Source: an uncultured Erysipelotrichaceae bacterium
Lineage (GTDB): Bacteria; Bacillota_I; Bacilli_A; RF39; UBA660
Assembly: GCA_902803685.1 (NCBI GenBank)
Contig: CADCQR010000051.1
Coordinates: 1 to 15,967, forward strand
DNA: 15,967 nt
Direction of reading: 5' to 3'
The notes below the pieces were generated by a model. The model was given only the letters and a program-made list of their open reading frames with translations, was not told the origin of the DNA and did no database searches. The translations under genes were made by a program, and so were the position numbers. Positions 1 to 7,650 of this stretch are shown in pieces (the first letter of the stretch is position 1; every line of letters starts with the position of its first letter).

Positions 1-868
1 ACATAAATCAAAAGTATTAGATTATCGTACTAAGCAAAAGAAAAGATTAAATGAATCTGATTGGATAATATATAAAGATTATGATAATGTTCCACCAATA
101 GTATCAGAAGAATTATGGGAAAGAGCTAATATTAAATTAAAACAAAGACAAGATAGTTTTACGAATAGAGCTATTAATAAGAAAGTATTTCAAAATAGAT
201 ATACTTATTCAGGAAAAATATATTGTGGATGTCATAATCTTACTTATCACAGATCAAGTACTGGTAAGAGAAAAAATAATCCTGTATGGGAATGCCAAGT
301 ATATAGGAAAGAAAGTTTAAGAGGTTGCTCTAATCCTAGAGTATTTGAATTTGAATTAGATGAAGTATTTAAAGATATGTTTAATAAACTATTTAAAAGA
401 AGAAATATTATCTTTAACGAAATATTAAACGAATGTAAAAACTATTTAGAAACTAATAATAATGATATTGAAATAAAAAGTTTTGAATCAAAAATATTAG
501 TTTTAAATAATAAAAAAGATAAATTACTGGAACTTGTTATGGAAGAATACTTATCTAAAGACGATTATAAAAAACAAGTAGATTTGATTAATGAAGATTT
601 AACTAGTTATCAAACTAAAATTAATGAATTAAAGAGTAATAATAAAGATAAAAATTATATTGAAAATAAAATTAATGAAATAAAAAAATCATTAGAAAAG
701 TGTTTAGAAGATGATAAATGCTATAGTGATGTATTTAATGAAATAATTGATAAAATAATAGTTCATAAACAATGTGATAAACAAATTAAATTAGATATTT
801 TTATTAAGACGGGAGAAAGTATAAATACACTTTCTGAAACTCGCGGTAAAAAGTTTCATTTATTAGAC
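1..868 (+). mobile_element. Right end of an integrated serine-recombinase element
   Basis: Everything left of about 866-870 is read as the end of an integrative element, such as a prophage, integrative conjugative element or skin-like element. The recombinase gene lies at its extreme end, as is usual for this integrase class. The boundary is inferred from the abrupt appearance at 867 of in-frame codons for T-P-L-Q-Q-V-T-A-V, a conserved stretch of SpoVD/FtsI proteins. Directly upstream in that frame is a TAG stop (864-866) with no PBP-like sequence before it. Cargo and the other end are outside the window, so element type and size are unknown. Confidence 0.75.
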
Positions 869-925
869 CCCGTTACAACAGGTAACGGCTGTATCATCTG
901 TAGTGAATGGAGGATATTTATATAA
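2..925 (+). CDS. Large serine recombinase (site-specific integrase), C-terminal part
   Basis: Open from the left edge of the window; 307 codons are visible and the start and catalytic resolvase domain lie outside. The first ~50 residues fit the end of the Recombinase domain (V-P-P-I-V-S-E-E-L-W-E). A zinc-ribbon follows, with Cys at visible residues 75, 77, 98 and 109 (CGC, WEC, GC). Next comes a long Lys/Glu/Asn-rich helical stretch, about residues 120-250, matching the coiled-coil of large serine integrases. The family core probably ends near D-I-F-I-K-T-G-E (about position 820). The frame then continues across the presumed attachment site and takes its last ~18 residues from the interrupted PBP gene in another frame. 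That hybrid tail is odd: in the excised circle the protein would end differently. The domain order is distinctive, so the family call is firm; the exact natural C-terminus is not. Confidence 0.9.
   Translation, partial: HKSKVLDYRTKQKKRLNESDWIIYKDYDNVPPIVSEELWERANIKLKQRQDSFTNRAINKKVFQNRYTYSGKIYCGCHNLTYHRSSTGKRKNNPVWECQVYRKESLRGCSNPRVFEFELDEVFKDMFNKLFKRRNIIFNEILNECKNYLETNNNDIEIKSFESKILVLNNKKDKLLELVMEEYLSKDDYKKQVDLINEDLTSYQTKINELKSNNKDKNYIENKINEIKKSLEKCLEDDKCYSDVFNEIIDKIIVHKQCDKQIKLDIFIKTGESINTLSETRGKKFHLLDPVTTGNGCIICSEWRIFI
850..890 (+). other. Hybrid attachment site (attL/attR-type junction)
   Basis: Large serine integrases recombine sites of about 40-50 bp around a 2-bp core, leaving hybrid half-sites at each end of the element. 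The left part here is element DNA and the right part, from about 867, is PBP coding sequence, so the core should be within roughly 864-871. The host half contains a perfect 7-bp inverted repeat, CCGTTAC (870-876) and GTAACGG (882-888), around AACAG. It is not centred on the inferred core and could just reflect codon usage. Exact limits need the other junction or an uninterrupted relative. Confidence 0.55.
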
Positions 926-1538
926 GCCGTATATAGTAAAAAACATTTCTGAATCTCAGACTAATACCATCGTGCAGGAAAACTCCAAAAAATTAATCAG
1001 AAAAACAATTAGCAGTGAAACATCTACGATTATGAGAAGGGCTTTAGAATTTGTTGTTGCCAAGGGTGGAGGAAAAAGTGCTTATATTGAAGGATATAGA
1101 ATTGGAGGGAAAACAGGAACTGCTCAAAAAGTAGAAAACGGGAGATATTTAGTTGGAAATTATATAATGTCATTTATGTCAGTTGTGCCAGCAAATGACC
1201 CCAAAGCGGTTTTTTATTTAGCAATAGATAATCCTAAGAATACAGCATTATTATCGTCGTATACTACAACACCAATAGCTAGAAGAATCTTGTTGGATAT
1301 TATAAATGTTCTAAATATAGAAAAACAGGAAGAAGAAGTAGAAAAAGATTATGAATGGAATGATAAGGTAACATATGAAGTTCCAAATTGTATAGGAAAG
1401 TCTGTTGAGGAAGCTAAAAAATTATTAGTTAACTTTAAAATAGAGTATTCTGGAAGTGGAAATAAAGTAATAGAACAATCTCCATCAGGAGGAGACATTC
1501 AAGAAGATGGTGGTGTTGTAAAATTATTATTAAAATAA
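867..1538 (+). pseudogene. spoVD: SpoVD/FtsI-type class B PBP, 3' fragment split by the element
   Basis: In the intact gene this is a membrane-anchored transpeptidase that crosslinks septal or spore-cortex peptidoglycan. The frame is open from 867 with T-P-L-Q-Q-V-T-A-V-S-S-V-V-N-G-G-Y-L-Y-K-P-Y. The K-T-G-T active-site box is at 1110-1121, and a single C-terminal PASTA domain (V-P-N-C-I-G-K-S onward) runs from about 1374 to the stop. The SxxK serine, the SxN motif, the dimerisation domain and the membrane anchor are all absent and should lie beyond the element's other end. A GTG at 903 could open a 211-codon frame, but it has no convincing ribosome-binding site and the product would lack the catalytic serine. 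Position before mraY is normal for this gene. SpoVD is favoured over FtsI because of the PASTA tail, but in some clostridia this gene is the dcw copy, so the vegetative or sporulation role is not settled. Confidence 0.85.
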
Positions 1539-1768
1539 CATTAGCTACTATATATTTATTTATGCCAATATTATTCTGCGTATTTCACTATTAAACTGTT
1601 ATTGTTATAATTGATTAGGGTAAGTGCATTAAAATTATCATAAAAAAATTATATATAATTTATTCTACTAATATTGACTTTATTTATATAAATTTTAACT
1701 TATATATAGATTTTTTTTGCTATTGGTCTATTTATTAATAAAGAATACTAGATAATACTTGTGTTTTT
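1539..1768. other. Non-coding AT-rich gap after the PBP fragment
   Basis: Very AT-rich stretch with no supportable ORF. It contains a perfect 16-nt AT palindrome (1646-1661), the weak terminator candidate at 1685-1718, and a TTGACT (1674-1679) without a well-spaced -10. Nothing else is recognised. Confidence 0.5.
1685..1718 (+). terminator. Weak intrinsic terminator candidate
   Basis: TATATAA (1685-1691) pairs with TTATATA (1700-1706) around an 8-nt loop. Four bases later comes a run of eight T (1711-1718). The stem is AT-only and separated from the T-run, so this is marginal, but it is the only terminator-like element between the PBP fragment and the next gene. Confidence 0.3.
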
Positions 1769-1777
1769 TGTTACAAT
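1769..1777 (+). promoter_or_regulatory. Extended -10 promoter candidate for the 1796 gene
   Basis: TG-T-TACAAT matches an extended -10 element (TGnTATAAT). No good -35 is seen at the right distance. The predicted start of transcription near 1784 would give a leader of only about 12 nt beginning at the ribosome-binding site. Confidence 0.4.
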
Positions 1778-1795
1778 TAATAGCGAGGTAATGGT

Positions 1796-2479
1796 ATGAA
1801 GAAACTGAATATATTTATCCCAATTATTTTAGTTATTATTTCAATGTTAGTAGTAAAAGCATTTCAAATTAAAAGTTACGCGTTTTCTAAAGAAGATATT
1901 GCTAGGATAGAAAAGATAAAAAAAGGATTAATTATAACTGACTTATTTGTAATAAATAAAAAGGAACAAGCCAATTCTATTAAGTTTGCTAATGTGAAAG
2001 TAAAAAATGTTTTTGAAGATTTTAATTGTGAGGAGAATAAAAATGAATTTCTTTGTATTAAGGATGAAAAAACCTCTTTTTCTATAAAAGTAAAGCAGTC
2101 ATATGTACACAGATTCTCTAATTATGATAATAGTTTTATAAAGACAAAAAGAATAATTTCAGATAAGAATATTAATAATGATATAGATTTATTTGGTCAA
2201 ATTAAAGAGGCTAATCAAAAAGCTAGTATATTTAATTTTGATAAAGTTAATAAAGAGAATTATATATTGTGTAAATTTGCCATTGATGAATTAAATTTTC
2301 ATAGTATAGATTTAATTGAGGGAGATTATACTGGTATTTTACTACACAATGATTCTAAAACTAGGGAGTTATTAATCTATTATAGTGATAGGACTTATTC
2401 TTTTACTTTTAAAAATCTAAAAGAATTTAGCCAAGATAAAATCATGGAAATTATGAATTCAATAATAATAGAAGAATAA
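1796..2479 (+). CDS. Hypothetical secreted or membrane-anchored protein, 227 aa
   Basis: Not recognised. Residues 7-23 form a hydrophobic segment after M-K-K, so the protein is exported or anchored by its N-terminus; S-Y-A at 27-29 could be a signal-peptidase site, and there is no lipobox Cys. The rest is polar and Lys/Asn/Asp-rich, likely a mixed alpha/beta extracytoplasmic domain, with Cys pairs in D-F-N-C and F-L-C-I (about 76 and 85) and one Cys near 162. The start is set by GAGG (1785-1788), 7 nt before ATG 1796; the ATG at 1791 meets a stop after two codons. The next gene begins 28 nt after this stop, so the two are probably co-transcribed. Lying between a division PBP and mraY, it may act in wall or septum assembly, but that rests on position alone. 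Confidence 0.75.
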   Translation: MKKLNIFIPIILVIISMLVVKAFQIKSYAFSKEDIARIEKIKKGLIITDLFVINKKEQANSIKFANVKVKNVFEDFNCEENKNEFLCIKDEKTSFSIKVKQSYVHRFSNYDNSFIKTKRIISDKNINNDIDLFGQIKEANQKASIFNFDKVNKENYILCKFAIDELNFHSIDLIEGDYTGILLHNDSKTRELLIYYSDRTYSFTFKNLKEFSQDKIMEIMNSIIIEE

Positions 2480-2507
2480 AATTTTGAGTAAAAAGAGGGT
2501 GACAAAT

Positions 2508-3908
2508 ATGAATGAAGATATAGGCGCTAAGGGCGGTACTAATGATAGAAGAAGATCTTCGAAAATAAAGAAAGCTGCCGAGAAAAAAAGATTAACAGAA
2601 GAAGAGTTAAAGGAGCTAGAAAAAAAAGTTAAAAAGAAGCAGTTAATTAGTTTTATTACTGTTGCGCCTTTAGCGCTTATTAATGCAATTATAAATACAT
2701 TTACAGGAAAAACTGTGAAGAATAAAAAAAATGTTTCTCCTAAAAATAAGAATACTGATGTTCCAAAAGATGATAAAGTTAAAGAAGACTCTGTTATAGA
2801 TTCTGAAAATCAATCTTTAGATATTGAAAATAAAGAGCAAGATAATATAGAGTTATTAGATGACGAAAATAGTCGTAAGGTTGATGATTTAGTTGAAAAA
2901 TTAAAAGAAAAACAGATTGTTTCAGATTATGAAGAAAAATTAAAAGAGATAAGAATACAATTAAGAAATTCTTACTTTGAAGAAGAAATACTTTTAGAAG
3001 CTTTTGAATTGGAAAATAATCCTAGTGAAGAAAATTTAGATAAGTTAAATGAATTAATTGATAGGCTTGAAAAATATAGAGAAAGCATTAAAATAAATGC
3101 TGATATAGAAATTGATGATGATTATATAAGAGCTTTATCTGAAGAGGAATTGCGGGAACTAGATCATGAAACAACTTTATTAGAAAATACAAAATATGAA
3201 GTTATTAAATCAATTGATAAAAAAGTTGAAGAAATCAAGATAATTGAAGATTCTGTAACTGAGCGCTTAGAAGAAAGAAAAGAAATAAAAGAATTAGATG
3301 ACGAAAAATTTGATGAATTAAAAGAACAACAAAGTTCTATAGAGGATTTTAAAGATGAATTGGATGATTTTCAGGTTCAACAGCAGAGAATTGTTAGGAT
3401 AGTTGGTCAAAAAATAAGTATTAATAATAATTTGTTAAAAAGTAGCATACAATTAAGTGGAATTGCCTTGGCTTCAACTTTTGCTTTAATGGCTATGAAA
3501 AGGCAAATGCGCATTCCTGGTGTTAGAAGTGGAAGAAGATTGTTTAATATTGCGGCTATTTATTTGTTTTATTCTGGAATGATGAAGCAAAATAAATTAT
3601 TGGATAACAGGAGAAAAACAATTGAATTGGAAGAATATATCAAAGATATAGAGACAAATATTGATGAAATGGACAAAATATTAGCAAATATTAAATCATC
3701 TATGAATAGAATAAAAGATCAAATATCTCAATTATCACAACAATTCTCTCAATATGCTGAGAATATAGAGTTTAAAAAACTTATAGCAAACCTTGAGCAA
3801 ATGCAGAAAGCATTGGAGGAAAAAGAGTATGAGATTCAAAAAATGAAAGAGGCTGAACAGAAGAAAAAACAAAATATTCAAGAGTCTGCTAAAGTATATA
3901 AGCTTTAG
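2508..3908 (+). CDS. Large membrane-associated coiled-coil protein, 466 aa
   Basis: Not a family I can name. From ATG 2508: a basic N-terminus (residues 1-45), a hydrophobic segment at about 46-63, a charged linker, then a long Glu/Lys heptad-like helical region (about 115-300). Two more hydrophobic stretches follow at about 312-330 and 344-359, separated by a basic loop (R-Q-M-R-I-P-G-V-R-S-G-R-R), and then a second coiled coil (about 367-458). The frame is open from a TTG at 2484, but GAGGGTGA (2495-2502) sits 5 nt before ATG 2508, so ATG is preferred. A two-armed coiled-coil membrane protein between PBP and mraY suggests a structural or scaffold role in division or sporulation; this is inference from context. 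The composition is low in complexity, so similarity searches could give spurious coiled-coil hits. Confidence 0.8.
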   Translation: MNEDIGAKGGTNDRRRSSKIKKAAEKKRLTEEELKELEKKVKKKQLISFITVAPLALINAIINTFTGKTVKNKKNVSPKNKNTDVPKDDKVKEDSVIDSENQSLDIENKEQDNIELLDDENSRKVDDLVEKLKEKQIVSDYEEKLKEIRIQLRNSYFEEEILLEAFELENNPSEENLDKLNELIDRLEKYRESIKINADIEIDDDYIRALSEEELRELDHETTLLENTKYEVIKSIDKKVEEIKIIEDSVTERLEERKEIKELDDEKFDELKEQQSSIEDFKDELDDFQVQQQRIVRIVGQKISINNNLLKSSIQLSGIALASTFALMAMKRQMRIPGVRSGRRLFNIAAIYLFYSGMMKQNKLLDNRRKTIELEEYIKDIETNIDEMDKILANIKSSMNRIKDQISQLSQQFSQYAENIEFKKLIANLEQMQKALEEKEYEIQKMKEAEQKKKQNIQESAKVYKL

Positions 3909-3962
3909 TATATATTTAATTATTGTAAACTAACGAAAAATGATTAAATAATATTTTTATTA

Positions 3963-3971
3963 TGATATAAT
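3963..3971 (+). promoter_or_regulatory. Extended -10 promoter for mraY
   Basis: TG-A-TATAAT is a perfect extended -10. The expected -35 positions hold only ATTAAA-like sequence. The distance to ATG 3995 predicts a leader of about 17 nt, just enough for the GGAGG ribosome-binding site. Confidence 0.6.
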
Positions 3972-3994
3972 TCTATAAGAATGGAGGAGAAAAA

Positions 3995-4975
3995 ATGCTA
4001 TTACTAACAAAAGCAGTATTTGCAATCATGCTGGGATTTTTATCGTCAGCTACATTAGGACTTTTCTTAATTCCAGCTTTGAAAAGATTAAATGTTGGGC
4101 AAAGAATAAGTATTTTTGTGGGTGAGTCTCATAGAAAAAAAGAAGGAACTCCAACAATGGGAGGGCTAATCTTTATAATTCCAACTGTTTTGGTGACCTT
4201 GGCTTTAATAGTTACTAACAAAATATCATATACATCCAATTTGGGAATTGTCCTTTTAGTATTTCTTGGTTATGCTTGTATTGGGTTCTTAGATGACTAT
4301 CTTTCAATTAAAAAGTCTGATAACGAAGGATTGACAACATATCAGAAATTGTTTATGCAGGTTTTAATTGCAATTGGATTCTTTTATATATATATGAAAA
4401 GTGGTGGCCAAACTAGTTGGGTAGTGGGGACATTGCACATAGATATTGAATTAGGTTGGCTATACGGTCTTGCCATATTATTTGTATTAGTTGGTGCTTC
4501 TAACGCTGTTAATTTAACTGATGGATTGGATGGGTTAGCAGGAGGACTATCAGCGATAGCTTTCATAGCTTATAGTTTAATTTCACTAATGGTGGGGTTT
4601 GAAGAAATTGGTTTATTTATACTTATTTTAGTGGGATCTATAATGGGATTCTTAATTTATAATACTCATCCTGCAAAAATATTTATGGGTGACACTGGTT
4701 CGCTTGCTTTAGGTGCTGCTATGGGAGCAATAGCGATACTGACACATCGAGAATTGACATTATTAGTGGTCGCTGGAATATTTATTATTGAAACGCTAAG
4801 TGTAATATTACAAACATTTTGGGTACAGGTACTACATAGAAAGTTATTTTTAATGACTCCAATTCATCACCATTTTGAAAAATTAGGTTGGGAAGAACAG
4901 GACATTGTAAAATTATTTTGGGTATGTGGTCTTGTGCTTGCCATGGCTGGAATAATATTTGGTGTATGGTTATAA
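3995..4975 (+). CDS. mraY: Phospho-N-acetylmuramoyl-pentapeptide transferase MraY
   Basis: Integral membrane enzyme that transfers phospho-MurNAc-pentapeptide from its UDP carrier to undecaprenyl phosphate, forming lipid I, the first membrane step of peptidoglycan synthesis. The 326-residue length is normal. About ten hydrophobic segments are visible. Diagnostic residues are present: the Asp pair D100-D101 in F-L-D-D-Y-L, N-A-V-N-L-T-D-G-L-D-G (170-180), G-D-T-G-S with D233, and the H-H-H-F triad at 291-294. The start has a strong ribosome-binding site (ATGGAGGAG) before ATG 3995. It has its own extended -10 promoter and is followed by a small terminator. murD, a frequent next gene, is not here; an M18 peptidase follows instead. 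Confidence 0.97.
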   Translation: MLLLTKAVFAIMLGFLSSATLGLFLIPALKRLNVGQRISIFVGESHRKKEGTPTMGGLIFIIPTVLVTLALIVTNKISYTSNLGIVLLVFLGYACIGFLDDYLSIKKSDNEGLTTYQKLFMQVLIAIGFFYIYMKSGGQTSWVVGTLHIDIELGWLYGLAILFVLVGASNAVNLTDGLDGLAGGLSAIAFIAYSLISLMVGFEEIGLFILILVGSIMGFLIYNTHPAKIFMGDTGSLALGAAMGAIAILTHRELTLLVVAGIFIIETLSVILQTFWVQVLHRKLFLMTPIHHHFEKLGWEEQDIVKLFWVCGLVLAMAGIIFGVWL

Positions 4976-4978
4976 ATG

Positions 4979-5002
4979 GAACTTTGCATGAAGTTCTTTT
5001 TT
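4979..5002 (+). terminator. Intrinsic terminator after mraY
   Basis: GAACTT (4979-4984) pairs with AAGTTC (4991-4996) around TGCATG and is followed directly by six T. The 6-bp stem is modest, so termination may be partial. Confidence 0.6.
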
Positions 5003-5012
5003 GTTATATTTT

Positions 5013-5042
5013 TTGTTTTTTATAAGAAAATAATGGTATACT
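5013..5042 (+). promoter_or_regulatory. Promoter for the M18 aminopeptidase
   Basis: TTGTTT (5013-5018), an 18-nt spacer and TATACT (5037-5042), the latter preceded by TGG to make an extended -10. Transcription would start near 5049, which argues against the ATG at 5049 as the translation start. Confidence 0.55.
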
Positions 5043-5060
5043 AATGGTATGGGAGGAAAT

Positions 5061-6443
5061 ATGAAAGAGATTGCTTGGAATAAATATAAAGATGATGATT
5101 TAAAAAAGATAGAATCTATAAGTGATGATTATAAGGCTTACCTAAATAGTGCTAAAACTGAAAGAGAAGCTACGAGTGAGATAATAAGAAGAGCAAAGGA
5201 AAAAGGCTTTGTTGATTTAGAGAAATTTATTAAAGAAAATAGGAAAATTGTAACTGGGGATAAAATATATGTTAATAATAATGGTAAAGCAGTTGCCTTA
5301 TTTACAATTGGTGAAGAAGATATTATAAAAGGAATTAATATTCTTGGTGCTCATATAGATTCTCCAAGGATAGATTTAAAGGCCCGGCCATTATATGAAG
5401 ATTCTGGATTTGCATATTTTGATACGCATTACTATGGTGGCATAAAAAAATATCAATGGGTTACTATACCATTAGCTCTACATGGCGTGGTTGTAAAGAA
5501 AGATGGTACCTCAATAGATGTAAATATTGGTGAGAATATTAATGATCCAGTATTGGGAATAACAGATTTGTTACCACATTTAAGTATGAATCAAATGAAA
5601 AAAACCGCTGATAAAGTAATTGAGGGTGAAAACTTAGATGTTTTAATAGGCTCAATGGAGTTATCTAAAGAAGAAAAGGATAAGGTAAAAGCTAATATTC
5701 TGAATATTTTAAAAGAAAACTACGATATAGAAGAAGATGACTTTTTGTCATCTGAACTAGAAATAGTTCCAGCAGGAAGTGCTAGGGATTTTGGACTTGA
5801 TAGAAGTATGATTATGGCATATGGACAGGACGATAGCGTTTGTGCTTATACATCACTTATAAGTTTTTTAGATATAGGAGTGTGTAAAAGAACTTCAAGT
5901 TGTATTTTGGTTGATAAAGAAGAAATTGGAAGTGTTGGTGCTACAGGTATGTGTTCACATTTTTATGACAATGCTGTTGCTGAAATATGCCATCTAATGG
6001 GATATGAATCCGACATTTTTGTACGTAGGACATTGAAAAATTCGAAGATGTTATCAAGTGATGTTAATGCTGCATATGATCCTCTATATAAAGAAGCTAT
6101 GGATGCTAGAAGTGCTTCATATTTTGGAAAGGGAGTTGTTTTTTGTAAATACACCGGTTCTCGTGGTAAATATGATAGTAATGATGCTAATGCAGAGTAT
6201 ATTGCAAAATTAAGAAAAATAATGGATGATGAGGATATTTCGTTTCAATTGTCTGAGTTGGGCAAGGTTGACTTAGGTGGTGGTGGAACTATTGCCTATA
6301 TTTTGGCAAATTACAATGTAGAAGTAATAGATTGTGGTGTAGGTGTATTAAATATGCATGCTCCATGGGAAATAACTTCAAAAGCTGATATTTATGAAGC
6401 TTATAAATGCTATATGGCGTTTTTAGGAAAGATGAATAATTAA
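5061..6443 (+). CDS. M18 family zinc aminopeptidase
   Basis: Cytosolic metalloaminopeptidase of the M18 (aspartyl aminopeptidase, ApeB-like) family, which removes N-terminal, typically acidic, residues from peptides. The 460-residue length from ATG 5061 is typical. Metal and catalytic motifs are visible: G-A-H-I-D-S-P-R (H98, D100), Y-G-Q-D-D-S (257-258), D-K-E-E-I-G-S (E287, E288), S-S-D-V-N-A-A (D334) and N-M-H-A-P-W-E (H433). An in-frame ATG at 5049 exists, but GGGAGG (5051-5056) lies 4 nt before ATG 5061 and the promoter would put the transcript start at about 5049, so 5061 is preferred. Promoter and terminator on either side make it monocistronic. It sits between mraY and ftsW where cell-wall genes are expected; a role in peptidoglycan peptide turnover is possible but not shown. 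Confidence 0.95.
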   Translation: MKEIAWNKYKDDDLKKIESISDDYKAYLNSAKTEREATSEIIRRAKEKGFVDLEKFIKENRKIVTGDKIYVNNNGKAVALFTIGEEDIIKGINILGAHIDSPRIDLKARPLYEDSGFAYFDTHYYGGIKKYQWVTIPLALHGVVVKKDGTSIDVNIGENINDPVLGITDLLPHLSMNQMKKTADKVIEGENLDVLIGSMELSKEEKDKVKANILNILKENYDIEEDDFLSSELEIVPAGSARDFGLDRSMIMAYGQDDSVCAYTSLISFLDIGVCKRTSSCILVDKEEIGSVGATGMCSHFYDNAVAEICHLMGYESDIFVRRTLKNSKMLSSDVNAAYDPLYKEAMDARSASYFGKGVVFCKYTGSRGKYDSNDANAEYIAKLRKIMDDEDISFQLSELGKVDLGGGGTIAYILANYNVEVIDCGVGVLNMHAPWEITSKADIYEAYKCYMAFLGKMNN

Positions 6444-6449
6444 TAACAT

Positions 6450-6480
6450 AAGTGTGAGGTATAAATACTCATGCTTTTTT
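6450..6480 (+). terminator. Intrinsic terminator after the M18 gene
   Basis: A 9-bp stem (6450-6458 with 6468-6476, including two G-T pairs) with a 9-nt loop, running into T at 6475-6480. It lies 7 nt after the stop codon. Confidence 0.75.
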
Positions 6481-6539
6481 GTTGATAAAAATAACATAGG
6501 TCTAATTTATGAAGATAAAAATATATTTATATAGGTGAT

Positions 6540-7628
6540 ATGATGCATAAAAAGATGGATAGGATACTTTTAATATCGGTAATAATATTATCTTTATTTG
6601 GCTTAATGATGATTTATTCAGCTTCATCAATATGGGCAGGTTATAAATTTAATGATAGTTTTCATTATGTTAAGTATCAATTGGTATTTTTATTAATTGG
6701 ACTATCTGTTTTACTTTTTGTTTCTAAAATAGACTTTTCTCTTTATTACAAATATTCAAACAAAATATTAATTAGTTGTTTAATTTTATTAATATTAGTT
6801 TTAATACCAGGTATTGGTAGTGTAAGAAATGGTAGTAGGTCTTGGTTTGGAATAGGACCATTTGGTATTCAGCCAAGTGAAGCGGCAAAATTAGGCTTAA
6901 TTATATTTACTAGCAAATATATAGCAAACAGTGAAAATCAGATAAAAAGCTATTTTAAAGGGGTATTTCCCATTCTTTTTGTTACTCTTTTTGTTTTTGG
7001 ACTTATAATGCTACAGCCTGATTTAGGAACTGGGATGATACTAGTTGTATCTATAGTGTCATTATTATTTATAGCTGGTATTGATATAAAATTTTTTCTA
7101 TTTTCTGGAATTATAGGTATTATTGGTGTTGTAATATTAATATTAATAGCGCCATATAGAATGAATCGAATAACCTCGTTTATAAATCCATGGGATGATG
7201 CCTTAGGGACTGGATTCCAAATAATTCAGAGTTTATATGCAATAGGACCGCAAGGAATATTTGGTACAGGATATCTTAATTCCATTCAAAAGCATTTCTA
7301 TTTACCAGAACCACAAACAGATTTTATATTTTCAATAATAGCTGAAGAATTTGGTTTGTTAGGGGCTATAATTGTGACGGGGCTATTTGCTACGTTATTA
7401 TATAGGGGAATTACTATAGCTTGTAAAAGTAAAAATACGTTTGCTAAATATTTAGCCTTTGGAATGACTTTTCAAATAATAATTCAAAGTATATTAAATC
7501 TTTGTGTTGTTGTTGGTATAATGCCAGTAACTGGCGTAACATTACCATTTTTGAGTTATGGTGGTTCGTCATTGCTTATTAGTATGGTGCAAGTTGGTAT
7601 TTTACTTAATATATCAATGACAAGTTAA
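6540..7628 (+). CDS. ftsW: SEDS-family peptidoglycan glycosyltransferase, FtsW/SpoVE type
   Basis: Polytopic membrane glycosyltransferase that polymerises lipid II and works with a class B PBP; FtsW acts at the septum and SpoVE in the spore cortex. The 362 residues show about ten membrane segments. SEDS landmarks are in order: Q-P-S-E-A-A-K (111-117), Q-P-D-L-G-T-G (149-155), the long outer loop with L-P-E-P-Q-T-D-F-I-F (235-244, including the conserved Asp 241), and L-P-F-L-S-Y-G-G-S-S (335-344). Position in the dcw cluster favours FtsW/SpoVE over RodA. AGGTGA (6533-6538) precedes two ATGs at 6540 and 6543; 6543 has better spacing, and the difference is one residue. Its natural partner would be the PBP encoded upstream, which is split here. 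No clear promoter is seen in the 96-nt gap upstream, apart from a lone TTGATA at 6482-6487. Confidence 0.93.
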   Translation: MMHKKMDRILLISVIILSLFGLMMIYSASSIWAGYKFNDSFHYVKYQLVFLLIGLSVLLFVSKIDFSLYYKYSNKILISCLILLILVLIPGIGSVRNGSRSWFGIGPFGIQPSEAAKLGLIIFTSKYIANSENQIKSYFKGVFPILFVTLFVFGLIMLQPDLGTGMILVVSIVSLLFIAGIDIKFFLFSGIIGIIGVVILILIAPYRMNRITSFINPWDDALGTGFQIIQSLYAIGPQGIFGTGYLNSIQKHFYLPEPQTDFIFSIIAEEFGLLGAIIVTGLFATLLYRGITIACKSKNTFAKYLAFGMTFQIIIQSILNLCVVVGIMPVTGVTLPFLSYGGSSLLISMVQVGILLNISMTS

Positions 7629-7650
7629 CTGTTTTACGACAAATATAAAT

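Noticed and set aside
377..925. Independent 182-aa protein from ATG 377
   Set aside because: The same frame is open back to position 2 and encodes recombinase domain and zinc-ribbon residues; this ATG is internal.
903..1538. Free-standing 211-aa gene starting at GTG 903
   Set aside because: The PBP frame is open upstream to 867 with conserved residues, and no ribosome-binding site fits GTG 903. It is the 3' part of a split PBP gene.
1646..1661. 16-nt AT-only palindrome as an operator
   Set aside because: Such palindromes are expected by chance in this very AT-rich gap, and nothing ties it to a promoter.
2484..2507. TTG start for the coiled-coil protein
   Set aside because: The ribosome-binding site GAGGGTGA lies inside this stretch, correctly spaced for ATG 2508.
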